Shown: positions 29,442 through 39,937 of the stretch, in pieces | Layout: each line of letters starts with the position of its first letter | How positions within the stretch are numbered: position 1 is the first letter of the stretch | NCBI RefSeq assembly: GCF_002078875.1 | Contig: NC_034421.1 | Location: 10,098,872 to 10,162,871, forward strand | DNA length: 64,000 nt | Direction of reading: 5' to 3' | DNA from: Numida meleagris | Taxonomy: Eukaryota > Chordata > Aves > Galliformes > Numididae | Notes under the pieces: model-generated | Database searches by the model: none | What the model was told of the DNA's origin: nothing | Seen by the model: only the letters and a program-made list of their open reading frames with translations | Program-made: the position numbers and the translations under genes

Positions 29442-32400
29442 CAAACAACCTACTGTGATATAAGCCTTTGGAATAAAAAGCAAACCTGACGTAGAGATTG
29501 CCACCAATTTGCATCGCATCCAAACCAGAACAGGCTTCTCCAGAAGGGAAGCACTTCTCCCATCTACCTCCATTTACTAGCATTCAATACTGGCTTTATG
29601 CTGAAAATGACAACCTAGCTGTGTACATCAATTGCATAGTTAACAAAGTGTTACTTTTCTTTATAGGACACCTCTCAAGCTTATCATTTGGGGGAAAAAA
29701 AGGTGCTTTTATGCTTAGGGGGGAAATGGTGCTGGCTGCCTATGTAGCAATCACTGCCAGTATGAAAAATACTAGGAAGCGCAGAGCTTGTATTATCAAT
29801 GACATTCAGAGGGGACAAAAGTACAGCCACGACCGCACTAGAACTGCTATTAATGCCTGTTTCTGGGAGAAGATGAAATCTGAATTATCTAGCAATGCCT
29901 TTGTATGATTACCACAGCTTTTATTTGCTTTTTAATGCAATTGCAATTCAGACTGTTTATCACAAGAAGCCCCAAGCTATGCTTTGCTGAATTTACAAAC
30001 TAAAAAAGAAAGTCTGCACTGACAGTGTTGGCTTTGGTGCTCTTAGCTTCCCTCTCTGAACAAGGATTTCCTCCTCACCCTGCTCCTGTGTGTGCATCAA
30101 CTCCTCACTGCATTCAAAGCAGAGAGCAGGAATTCAATCCTAATGAGACGGGAGAATGAGAGCTTTAGCTCGGTGTCACTGATGATTCCCATCACAATTA
30201 AAACCAGCATGAGAGGGAATAACAATACCACTCAGCTTTTCTGTCCTGGCACGTCACATGCTTGCCTCCAACGAGTGTGACCTTTAGGAGTCTGATTGCG
30301 TCATGTACCATCCATGTGAACATCTGATTTTGACCTTGTCAGCATCTTCTATTTCAGCCACCTTTCCTTTCTCAACTTCTCCCATTGTGGACTGTGCTGG
30401 CTATATTTTGGGAGACAGTATGAAAAGGCTAGCTAGTTTTAATGGCTTTTGTTATAAGCAGCCTAATTGCTTCTCCTGGGCAGTGTAGTTTCTCCTATGG
30501 ATCCTTGGCTGAGTCATAGTTTCCAGCAGTGATGTAACTGTTCACATTACCCCAGAAGTGGAGACACAGAGAAACTAAAAAGAAAAGCAGAAATAACATC
30601 TACATCTAGTGCCACTTGCTGGCTTTTCACCCACTCTGTTCCTGCACGCTGGGCCAGTGGGAGTCATTGCTGCCAGTCGAGATGGGAGGCATGACCTGGA
30701 AGGATGTCATTGCAAAGGATCTGGCTCTGTGAGCTTAATGTGAAAGCAGACCTCCTGCACAGCAGAAGTGGCAGCAGTCTGTATAACAGTCAAGGAAAAT
30801 TAAGAGGCAAACAACTGCCTGAATCTCATTTCCTGATGCTTCACCACCAGGCAGCTTGTATCTTTCTGAAGGCCTGATTGAAACAAGACCAAGAAGAAAT
30901 CTGTTGTCAGTTGCTTTTGTGTTTTGGCTCAGCATTGAATTAAAAGTCAAGGAAGCAGGAGTAGAATACCCAAGAAAAGAGCTACTAAATGAGACACTTG
31001 TCAAACTAAGTTAATTTCTGTGCTACCCACTTTGACAGCACCTCTTTAATCACATACCAGAACAAGGAGATGATCGGTGCCACTGAATTAACTTCTAATT
31101 TCTTCTGAAATATTTAACACAGCATTGTATAACTCTGGCTGATAGGATATGACGGTGACCAGGCCTTTTGGAACATTATGTTGCTATGCTGAGAAGGCCT
31201 GAAAAAAAATATTTTTGGATGAAATGTCTGTGGTGGACTACATGGCTTTGAGGCAGTATTACTTCTCCGAGATAGAAAACATAGTAAGGAAACGAGCACA
31301 GAGGGCAGGGTAACAGCAGCTTAGGAGTGTTTTTCTTGGTTAGGTCCTTCCTGCCTAATTAAGCCATCAGGCCACTTCCAAATAGTCTGGTCTGTAAAGG
31401 CAGCTGATGCAGTTTCTTACTGCAGGTAACGTGTTGTGTAGGAGGTGCGTGGAATAAAGTTGCAAGTTTTTGTATTATTGCTTTATTTCCAGTTGCTTAA
31501 AATATCAGTGAATTGGTCAGACCGTAACACGTTCACTTTTTATATCGTAACTGTATCCACCCTGAGGAAGAAATGCTAAGCAATTAAAAATACGTGAACT
31601 ACTCAGATTTGTCAGAGTTTAAGGACTCGTTTGGGGGTACATTTCAGCCCACACATTTTAATTTACTTGTCATGCTCATGTTAGGAATTTTGATAACTTT
31701 CTCGTAGATTTTACTGCAGATACGTTACTAGCTGCTCCAGCACTGTCTACCAGCTAGCGATTTGGGACAGATACTTCAAGAACAATCCATGGAGCACGCC
31801 CACAGAAATGCGCTCTCCCACACCCGCTAGCGAACAGCGTTTCCATTTCCCAGCAGAAGCCCTCCATACACAAGCACAGGAGGACCAGCCACAGACCACT
31901 GTAACCAAGGTACTGGGGGACTGCACTGACAGCTGGCTACTGGGGGGTGCTAGCAAACAGAAGGCTGTGATGGCAAAGAACAATCTGAACAGAAGAGAAA
32001 AAGGGGAAGGAAAAGAGAAAATGGAGATGTTCAACAGCAACAAAGGGAACGCTGCTATGTAGTCCCAAGGTCTAAATACCACCCCAAGAAATGGTGCTCT
32101 TTGTTTAAACCTGATAAAACATGATTTGGAGGCCTGAAATAGCTTCTGACCATAAAAAACTTTGCCCACCAGCAGTGAGAGGCTGCACATTCTCACACCA
32201 TGAAAGAAAGTGAGAGGGGAAAGAGGATGAGAAGGAAAAAAGAATAATCATCTGCTGATTGCTCTGTTGTCAAATTTGAAATATAATCAGTCTGTGATGA
32301 GAGATGTCTCCCCTACTTACACGGCAGAAAGCCTACCTTGAAGCTTGACCTTAAGTCCTTCTCCAAAGCCTTTGAACCCATCTTGCTCCTGCATCATACT

Positions 32401-34756
32401 TCACCAATCATTTGCACAGCCATAAATAAGTACACGGAGCGCAGGAGGAACATGTCCTGAGAACTGAGCAGGGAGAACCCACCTGGGACCTGCCCATCAG
32501 CACTGGGAGAGGTGCTCAGGATATCTGCAAGGAGGCATTTCAATTCATTCTTTTCTGAAGGATAGTGAATGAAACCATCCATTAATCTAAAGGACTGAAG
32601 GTAATCGTACAAACACCGTGTTTTCTTGATGACTTTTATGTACTATAAGACAGCCAATAAGGACCCTGAAGGAAAAGAATATCAGAATAAATGGTAACCT
32701 AAAAAAAAAATTACCTGCAGTAAACATAATGCCATTTTACAGTGTGATTTGAGCTGCCTATAGAGAATGATTTGGTTCTTTCACAGATTCAAGCTGCTGT
32801 CCTCAGAGTGGCACAGCACTGCATTAGCACACTGCACCAGAAAACACTTGGTTTTGGGAAGAATTAATGTCCTGACAGCCACACCAAGCTCATGTACCAA
32901 AGACATCCCTGACTAATTTTTCAGGTGTAAAAACAGCAGTCTGTAATTCCCCCCCTTAGTTCCCTATTACAGCATCCATACTTTGGTGGCAGCTGACGCT
33001 TGTTTCTATGGCACAAGGCAGGGAACCACTGTAAGCTTAACCTCTTCCAGAGCATTAAGAAACCATCTGGAATTGTCTGTGTCACTGCTGAAGTTGCAAT
33101 CAGCGAAACAAGCTGAGTTAAATGAACAGATCCCCATTCAGTCTGAATTCAGAAGCTGAGTCAGTCAGGGAAAGGACAGCCCTGACACCCATGATCTTCT
33201 TGAAAGGCAGTGCCAAGAGACAGTGTCTGCATGGCACAGAATTGGAGAGGGAGGGAATGCTGTCACACATGGAGGGCAACATTAGCTCCACCCTTTCCAG
33301 TTCTTGAGCTCTTCTTGCCTCTAGCATTGTTTGCTTGAAAAAATAATGAGAGAATTTTGCTTCCTGAATATACCCATGAGTCCCAATGCCATGCATTTAG
33401 TGAGCACTTTCATATGAAACAGCTTGCCTACATCTATTTTATTGTATTACCTTTCATCTTTTTTTGCTCTAAATGAGTCCTTGACATTTTTTGTAGTTGC
33501 CTGCAGATCCTAAAAGAAGTGCAGTCATTTCACAGTTTGTGAGTTATGTGTCTCTTGTGCAATACTAAATATTGCTGCTTTATAATGGGAAATCCTCTGT
33601 TCTCAACATTGCAAAACATGGTAGTGCAGAAGACATCTGATGAGGGTCCCTAATGAGATCTCATCCAGCTATGGGCTATTTCAAAAGAAATGAATTTCCC
33701 ATGGAAGATTTGCTTCAGCACTTTCAGTCCCATGTCAGTGGAACTGCAATTGTGTGTGTAACATCGAAAACAGGCTGCCCCCAGAACTGCCTGTATCAGT
33801 AGAAAAAGCAGCAAGGTGCCACTGACTTTTCCCTTCTCCTTTCCTTCTTCCCCTTACTCCTATGTGTCATCCTAAAGGGCATCTCAGGCATGTTCAACAA
33901 CGTGACACAACATCACTGGCCTGACATGTGACATCACTACAGGTGGTGTGACACAACAATTCATTAGCCCTGCCAACAGAATTCAAAGAGCTGGCTGCCA
34001 GGGAGCACGGAGGTGAGGCTGGAGAAACAGTTTGGAGAATTTTCTATATATAAGAACCTGCAAAGGACCTCGTGAAACAGGTAGAGAGGTGCTAAGTAAA
34101 ATAGAGATGGGATTGAAATATACATGAGAGTAGAAATGAATTAAAAGAAAATGAGAGGTAGGGGAATAGTGGAGAAGCACTGAGGTGTGTCTCTAGTTTT
34201 AGGGGATCCAACATCTATTAAAAGCAAAACAAAGAGGAGGCATTTTCTCTTGGTATTGACCTTTCTGTCAAAGAGACTGCAAGTATTCGTGGGGAAGAAG
34301 CTGCTGGTATGACAGGCATACACTGACTCAGAGGGGAAAAAATGGAAAACAAGTCAGGAGACCAATATATAAAAACACAAAGGCAAAATAAAGTGTACAC
34401 CTGAGAGAAAAAAGATAATTGTATTTGAAGTAGAATATCTATTTTATAACTTTTGCAGCCTGCACTTCTCAAAGGTCTGGTTTGGCTTCATTTTCTTTCC
34501 ATTTTCACCACCTATTCAAAAACTGTTTATACGCCCAGCTCCAGCTATGGATGCTTATAGTGTGTATTAAGCTGACACAAATCAAAGGACACTTTGTCAA
34601 GCTTTTTACCGCAGTCTTGCAGAGCAGAAATGTCCGAGGCATCCTGGAAGGTTTGCTTTTTGCAAATGGGTTTCATTTCACTAAGACACTAACCAGCTGT
34701 AAGTATTCATGCATTCAAAGGGCAGAAACACCATTATCCTCTTCTCAGACCCATTT
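29442..34756. other. Noncoding DNA with two unassigned open frames
   Basis: Contains a 136-codon frame (29498-29908, +) and a 149-codon frame (31747-32196, -) overlapped by an 84-codon + frame. None shows a family signature, a Kozak-plus-poly(A) arrangement or a convincing splice context. A diverged short repeat based on GTGACACAACA lies at 33902-33963. Confidence 0.55.
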
Positions 34757-35060
34757 CATAGAATATCCCAAGTTGGAAAGGACTCACAAGGACCATCGAG
34801 TCCAAGTCCCAGCTCCACATGGGACCACCCAAATCCAAACCCTGTATGAGAGCACTGTCCAAATGCTCCTTGAGCTCCAGCAGCTCAGTGCCTTGCCCAT
34901 TGCCCTGGGCAGCCTGTTCCATGCCCACCACCCTCTGGTGCAGATCCTTTCCCTGACCCCCACCTGACCCTTCCCTGATGCAGCTCCATGCTGTTCCCTC
35001 AGGCCCTGTTGCTGTCACCAGAGTGCAGAGATTGGCACCTGCCCTCAACTCCCTTCACAA
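34757..35060 (-). mobile_element. CR1 LINE 3'-end copy, about 300 bp
   Basis: It begins CATAGAATATCCCAAGTTGG, then AAGGACTCACAAGGACCATCGAGTCCAAGTCC. It continues through the typical CR1 sequence about the 'crucial' GGCAGCCTGTTCCATGCCCACCACCCTCTGG segment and the GCTGTTCCCTCAGGCCCTGTTGCTGTCACC segment, all in reverse complement. Open frames of 161 aa (+) and 104 aa (-) overlap this copy and are not genes. The exact 5' truncation point is uncertain and could extend to about 35085. Confidence 0.9.
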
Positions 35061-35599
35061 GCCGTAAAAATTCCTGCATCAAGCCTTAAATCCTATTTAA
35101 ACAGAACTGTATTCTTCAGATACAGGTTGATACATCAGTACTGACAGTATGGAACTACGCCTGAAGTACTTCTGATTCTCTTTATAAATTTCACGTTTCA
35201 CATCATGGAAGCAACCATGACAATAGATCAACTGAAAAAGCAGCTGATTTGTTGTCATTGAAGAGATCTATCATTATATGTTACCGTGACTTTTTCAGAT
35301 TCAATGGAAAACTAATAGCAGGGCACCATGGAAAACTTTCATCAGAGCTGTCCGCAGTTCTCTTTTTTCCTATCCTAAGTGAAACATAGGCTTTAAATTA
35401 ATAGTAGGTGTTTATGCAGATAAATTAGAATTAATATACAGTTCCAGTAATTACTTTGGCTACTTACTTTTTTGGTCTTTGATTTCATCAATTAAAATGT
35501 AGCGCCATGTAGAGGTTGCAATGACAGTAAATTTGATAATAGTTTTATTTCATTCATTTCTATGCTGCAAACATATCCATGGGTTTATGGTTCTCTCTT

Positions 35600-35628
35600 T
35601 TAATTGTATTTCATAATTACCTTTATAG
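35600..35628 (+). promoter_or_regulatory. Probable 3' splice site before the 144-aa coiled-coil ORF
   Basis: A T-rich tract ends in CCTTTATAG, with AG at 35627-35628, just 34 nt before the preferred ATG. It would start the coding exon at 35629. A matching upstream donor or 5' exon could not be identified by eye. Confidence 0.4.
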
Positions 35629-35662
35629 GTTTTTGCTTCACATCACCACCTGTCCTGTGGTC

Positions 35663-36097
35663 ATGTCACTTTCAAGGTGGTATCTCAGGCTTTCACAACT
35701 TGGTAGATCATCTGTCGTCCTTGGCTACACGCTAACAGTATATTTCAAGAATATGACAAGCCACCTAATCGCAAGTTTACAAGAGAAGGTGATAGCGTTA
35801 CAAAAAGAAAACGAGAGTTTTAGGAAATGGAAAGAGATCAAGTTAGAAAATCTCAAGTCATTTTGGGAAGGGAACAGGGATATGATCACAGCCTTCCAAG
35901 ACAATAACAAGGCTGCCTGGAAAAAGAACATGACTCTCTGGAAAAAAACCATGACCTTTTGGAACAATGTCAGCATGCTACTAATGCGTGAAGAGGAAAT
36001 CTGGGGAGAATACCTAGCCCAATGGAAAGCAGAGCTAGACCTTTGGAAGAGGGAACTGGACCTTTGGGAAGAAGAACTAGAATTCCCTGGAAAGTAA
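35663..36097 (+). CDS. CCDC70-like short coiled-coil protein (144 aa), probable single coding exon
   Basis: Encodes a 144-residue coiled-coil protein that I assign to the CCDC70-like family from its pattern; its molecular function is unknown. After a basic N-terminus (MSLSRWYLRLSQLG) the chain becomes helical. Leu39, Leu46 and Phe53 are spaced by seven, and from residue 86 a Trp ladder runs W86, W93, W100, (L107), W114, W121, W128, W135, each normally preceded by Leu, Phe or Ile. These LW/FW dipeptides at 7-residue spacing are the hallmark of CCDC70. I chose the ATG at 35663 because a likely splice acceptor ends at 35628 and this Met has a purine at -3. An in-frame ATG at 35579 would add 28 hydrophobic residues and lies before that acceptor. 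The frame is still open between 35629 and 35663, so an upstream coding exon is possible. An AATAAA follows the stop by 94 nt. It is shorter than mammalian CCDC70 (about 230 residues, from memory), so it is a diverged or reduced paralogue of the gene 3.8 kb downstream. No frameshift or internal stop is seen. Confidence 0.72.
   Translation: MSLSRWYLRLSQLGRSSVVLGYTLTVYFKNMTSHLIASLQEKVIALQKENESFRKWKEIKLENLKSFWEGNRDMITAFQDNNKAAWKKNMTLWKKTMTFWNNVSMLLMREEEIWGEYLAQWKAELDLWKRELDLWEEELEFPGK
35917..35958 (+). repeat. Intragenic 21-bp tandem repeat in the short coiled-coil gene
   Basis: Two adjacent 21-bp units, starting at 35917 and 35938, both begin CTGGAAAAA and contain ACCATGAC or AACATGAC. They encode heptads WKKNMTL and WKKTMTF of the Trp ladder. 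Confidence 0.65.
36032..36085 (+). repeat. Second 21-bp tandem repeat in the short coiled-coil gene
   Basis: Units starting at 36032, 36053 and 36074 (GAGCTAGACCTTTGG, GAACTGGACCTTTGG, then a decayed GAACTAGAATTC) encode ELDLWKR, ELDLWEE and ELEFPGK. The first two are almost identical in DNA and protein, which suggests recent unit duplication at the C-terminus. Confidence 0.65.
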
Positions 36098-36190
36098 AAA
36101 CATTCACAGAAGAAAACACAACAACTGTACTGGCCAGAAATCAAAGATGAGGCATTCACATGCTTAGAATGATTTCTGCCTTCTTACACT

Positions 36191-36196
36191 AATAAA
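36191..36196 (+). terminator. Poly(A) signal AATAAA of the first coiled-coil gene
   Basis: A canonical AATAAA hexamer starts 94 nt after the TAA stop, in the same orientation as the gene. A T/G-containing stretch (TTGACTGTTCTTTG) follows at a distance suited to cleavage. This gives the gene a short, complete-looking 3' UTR and supports a real transcript. Confidence 0.6.
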
Positions 36197-37411
36197 GCCT
36201 TGACTGTTCTTTGAAATCATCTGCCTTTTATTTCCAAATTTGCTCTGTTGACCTTTTCCAGTCTCAGCTCATCGTCTCTGTTTTCTCTGATGAAACACCA
36301 CCATTTAGCTGCCTGGTTCAAATTCACCAGCAGATGAATGAGGATGGGGAATCTAAAATCTAACTTCAACAAGGATATCTTAACCAACAAGATACAGAAA
36401 ATTTCATGGTGTTAGAAGTACTCTTTCATTAAAACTTAATGAAAATGTGGAATACAATTAGTTGCCTTTTAGACTGAAAAATAAAATCAACTCAGAAAAC
36501 TTTTGGATATAGTGGTATGATTGTTCTTGCACACAGGGAGGTTTGGGGCACCATTTGTTTCAAAAAGATAATAGAAACGTACATACCATCTTAGTCAAAG
36601 ATGTATATAAGGGATGAAGTCTAGCAGATACTAGGAGATGGAAGGGCAGAGGGTACTACTCAGAAATAATTATGGTTTCACTACTCTGAGTTCCATGACA
36701 GCATTAATTCTCTAGAAATGATCAAAATGCCATTTAATTCATTCATTTTCAGGGAAAATACAGATATCCCACTATCATCTTCTAATGAAAATTCTAGAAT
36801 AAGTAAAAAAGGCACAGAAGAGGAGACGGAGGGCAGGGTAGAAGAAAGCAAGCAAGCCAACATGATAAGCACATAAATGACAGGCAGAAAATTTCCATGG
36901 TAAAGCTGAGCTGCCTGATGAGAGTGCTTTGACCTCTACAGTGACTGAACACTCACAGCTTCATACAACTGCATTGCACATTCCCTTGAAAATATATTTT
37001 CAAAGTAGGAGTACAGCTGTCTAATTCTCCATCCTCATGCCCAAAATGAGTTCAGATAATGGAGCACTAACTAACTACAGTATGTAGTTTCCGAAGTGTT
37101 CATCACGGATACACAACAGCCCACCTTCTCTCATCTATATACTGTTTCACTTTGGGATAATTCCAGGAACTGTTGATTCCAGTGAGAAAGTAAACTTTTA
37201 CTTTTTTTGTGTTTGTTCACTCGTGCTAGCCTGAGGTGATGCAGATGTCAAGCATAATGACTTAATCCAAAAGTTGCTCTGAAACCTCTGAGCTGATCAG
37301 CTGCCAAGAAAGCAACATTTTCAGGATCAGCAGGTCTTTGATGGGTACCAAAATATTTTTCCAGTAACATGATGTACAATACTTTAAAACCAACATTAGG
37401 AACATTAAATA

Positions 37412-37482
37412 ACTTGTGCTGGGATCTTTGGAGGTCATCTGGCCCAGTCCTATGCTCAAAGCAGGGCCGGCTTCAAAATTAG
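37412..37482 (-). mobile_element. Short CR1 relic between the two coiled-coil genes
   Basis: CTGGGATCTTTGGAGGTCATCTGGCCCAGTCC followed by TGCTCAAAGCAGGGCCGGCTTC matches the middle of a reverse-complemented CR1 3' end. The terminal CATAGAATC part is lost or too decayed to see. Confidence 0.6.
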
Positions 37483-37635
37483 ATTTGCAGTAGAATTAGA
37501 ACTTGAGACTCAGCAACTCAAGGAAGATTTCAAAGAAGTACCAAGAAGGGGATTTTCCAAGATCTGCATACACAATTGATCAAGTTTTGATTATGCTTGA
37601 TTATGCTGAAACTTGCCCCGTGTTTATTGCACTGA

Positions 37636-37684
37636 AAAAAAAAGGAAGAAGAAGAAAAAAGAAAAGAAGGAGAAAAAAAGAAAC
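37636..37684. repeat. Purine-only low-complexity tract (GAA/A-rich)
   Basis: About 49 bases of only A and G (AAAAAAAAAGGAAGAAGAAG and similar). It creates fortuitous Lys/Arg-rich ORFs on + and Phe/Ser-rich ORFs on -, neither of which is a gene. Confidence 0.8.
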
Positions 37685-39844
37685 CAAATGCACTAGTTTG
37701 CTTTAATGATACAAAAAGCTGCGTTTGTTGGTAGCTGTCCCACAGGAGACAAGCCCTCCCTTGGATGTTAACCATAAAAGACCAAGTGCTTCACACAAAA
37801 CAGAGTGAAATTTCACGACAGGGCTTGAATCCAAACTTCTGTCTGGTCCATGTTTTTCTGATTTTAATCCACTTATCAGTTTGTCTAATTAGCTTTGTCA
37901 CAGTGTATATTTCTGGTTCAAAGTAGTGACAATCTATCTTGAAGAAGATACAAAATCTATGCAGAAAAAAACTAAGATTGAGTCAGTAGCACGTAAACCC
38001 AGAAAACAAACAATATAAATTCAGGACAGCTAGAACATAAAATACAGGAAATTGAGTTGTGAAAGGAAAGGACAGTTTTGTTCACCTCTAGGCCAAAAAA
38101 AAAAAAACATTACAAATCCTAATTTGGAACTCTGGACATTCAAAACGACAAAGGACAAACAAAAGAAAACAAGCACCATAACTGAGAGTACCCAACATAA
38201 GAAGTTTTACAGTCAGATGTGGCATATTTTAGTAAGAGCTTTTCCTCCTACGAAACACATTCCAAACAATATAATTTGGTAGGCATTAGCAGCAATTGCT
38301 CTTGAAATCATTCCTTTTAGAAAGAAAATCAGTTTTTAACAGCTTTAGGTAGTGAAGGACCACATGTTTTGGTAAAAACGGAATGAAGTTAAGAGTCTAC
38401 CTTTGTTTTTCCGGAATAAAACCCCAGTGATGTGACCTCATAATGGTGAATGCTGAGCAAGCTCCCCTGCACTCTAGAACCAGCTGCCATGGTTTCACAT
38501 CTCCCCACCTGTAGGGTGCAACATTAGCTAGCAAAGAAAGCACAAGGGTCTTCAACAAAAAAGAAGCAGGTAAGTTACAATATGGAAAATATTTACTTAT
38601 AACTTATTGCTGAATATTTGATTTCTAGGGAAAACCACTAAATCAGTCCACCAAGAGCAAACAGGATGCCAAATATCTAATATATTTTTAAAGCCTAATT
38701 ATTGAAAACTGACAGGAGAAGGTGCTGAGAGACACTGAGCGCACAAAGGAACCTGCTGATCTCTTCATCCATCCTGGCTAAGGCCTAATGGGAAAAGGTC
38801 TCCTGGTATGTCTTCACAACAAAGTGTGCTCTGAAATGCAGTGGCAACATCGCAATGTCTGTGTGCTCAGCTAAGACTTTCCTGATGAATCTGCCTGCTG
38901 TTCACTCTCTCTTTCCAGAAACAGAGCTCATGGATATATCTGAGATGTTCACTGCTCATTGACAAAGGCAGATTTTCCTCGCAGCCGCTATGCCATATAT
39001 TACTTAAATAATAAGTGACGCATTGTTTCTTATCCTTTGCAAACTGTATATCACTGGAGGTGTTTGTTCCACTTTCTAACACAAAAAGAAGTAGCAGATG
39101 CATAAATTATATGGGATTGCACCTCCATATTACCATACTATTACAGCAAACCAAACTTTTGTGTATCTACAAACACATGCAGAACAGATACATTTTTTTC
39201 CTGAAAAAAAAAATACAAAGCAAGTGTAAACACATTCACATTTTCTTACAGAACATAAATTATTGCAGAAACACTGTTCTTCCCTTTGTATTACACACGT
39301 TAATATTAAGCTAGAAGCACAGATTTAAACAGCACAAGTATTTGCATTAGTTACAATTTCCTTTCGAAGTTCAGGCACACACTGGGCAGCAGCTGCTCTA
39401 CAAATCTGCCTATGCAAATGGCAGCACAGTTGTCAGCTAACAAAGTAAAGAGTTTGTGATGAAATACTACAAGGCTCATCCCCCCACATGATTGCAATTG
39501 ACTAGTGATTATGAATGCTAAGCTGTAAGACCAGCTCCTTTTAAGTATATCACACTGGATTCTGAAAATAGAGGCACCCAAACCATTTGTCACTTTGGAA
39601 AATCATTCACTGTTAATTTTTAATAACCTGATTCATACCGCACTTATGGAATGACTTGATTAGTTTTATCTGATAGTGTCTTAATGTAACGTAACTTAAT
39701 TACAGCCCATGGAATTTACACCCAATGCTGCATGCTTTTGTATTCCTTGAGTTTGTTGGCTAACCAAAGAGTCTCTGCACAAATGCCTTCCCTGTTTCTC
39801 TGGGAGAAGCAGCCAGCACCTGCACAGCAGCACACTTTTGCCTG

Positions 39845-39870
39845 AAGAGTTCCTTCTTTTACCCTGCCAG
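39845..39870 (+). promoter_or_regulatory. Probable 3' splice site before the 277-aa coiled-coil ORF
   Basis: The stretch TTCCTTCTTTTACCCTGCCAG is a strong polypyrimidine tract followed by CAG, ending at 39870. An exon starting at 39871 would have a 67-nt 5' leader before ATG 39938 and would include the in-frame stop at 39899. The coding region would then be complete within one exon. A weaker alternative AG lies at 39891-39892 (TTTCTACAG). Confidence 0.45.
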
Positions 39871-39937
39871 ATCCAAGGATCCAGTTTCTACAGCCAGTTA
39901 AAACCAAAGGAAAGAAACCAGAAAGAATACGAAAAGG

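Larger units (their letters stand above)
36215..39844. other. Intergenic spacer between the two coiled-coil genes
   Basis: About 3.6 kb from the likely cleavage site of the first gene to the splice acceptor of the second. It holds the CR1 relic at 37412-37482, the purine tract at 37636-37684 and several A-rich runs. The promoter and 5' noncoding exon of the downstream gene may lie here, but none can be pinpointed. No third coiled-coil copy is visible. Confidence 0.55.

Noticed and set aside
34482..34967. 161-codon plus-strand frame
   Set aside because: Its second half runs through the CR1 copy at 34757-35060 and its first half has no recognisable domain.
34734..35048. 104-codon minus-strand frame
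   Set aside because: It lies almost wholly inside a CR1 3'-end copy, a region that in these short copies is not the intact ORF2.
35725..36159. 144-codon minus-strand frame antisense to the short coiled-coil gene
   Set aside because: It exists because Lys/Glu/Trp-rich codons of the + gene have no stop in that antisense frame. Its Ser/Phe-rich product has no family features, and the + strand has the period, acceptor and poly(A) signal.
37503..37706. Lys/Arg-rich C-terminus in a 67-codon frame resembling a nuclear localisation region
   Set aside because: It is produced by the purine-only tract at 37636-37684.
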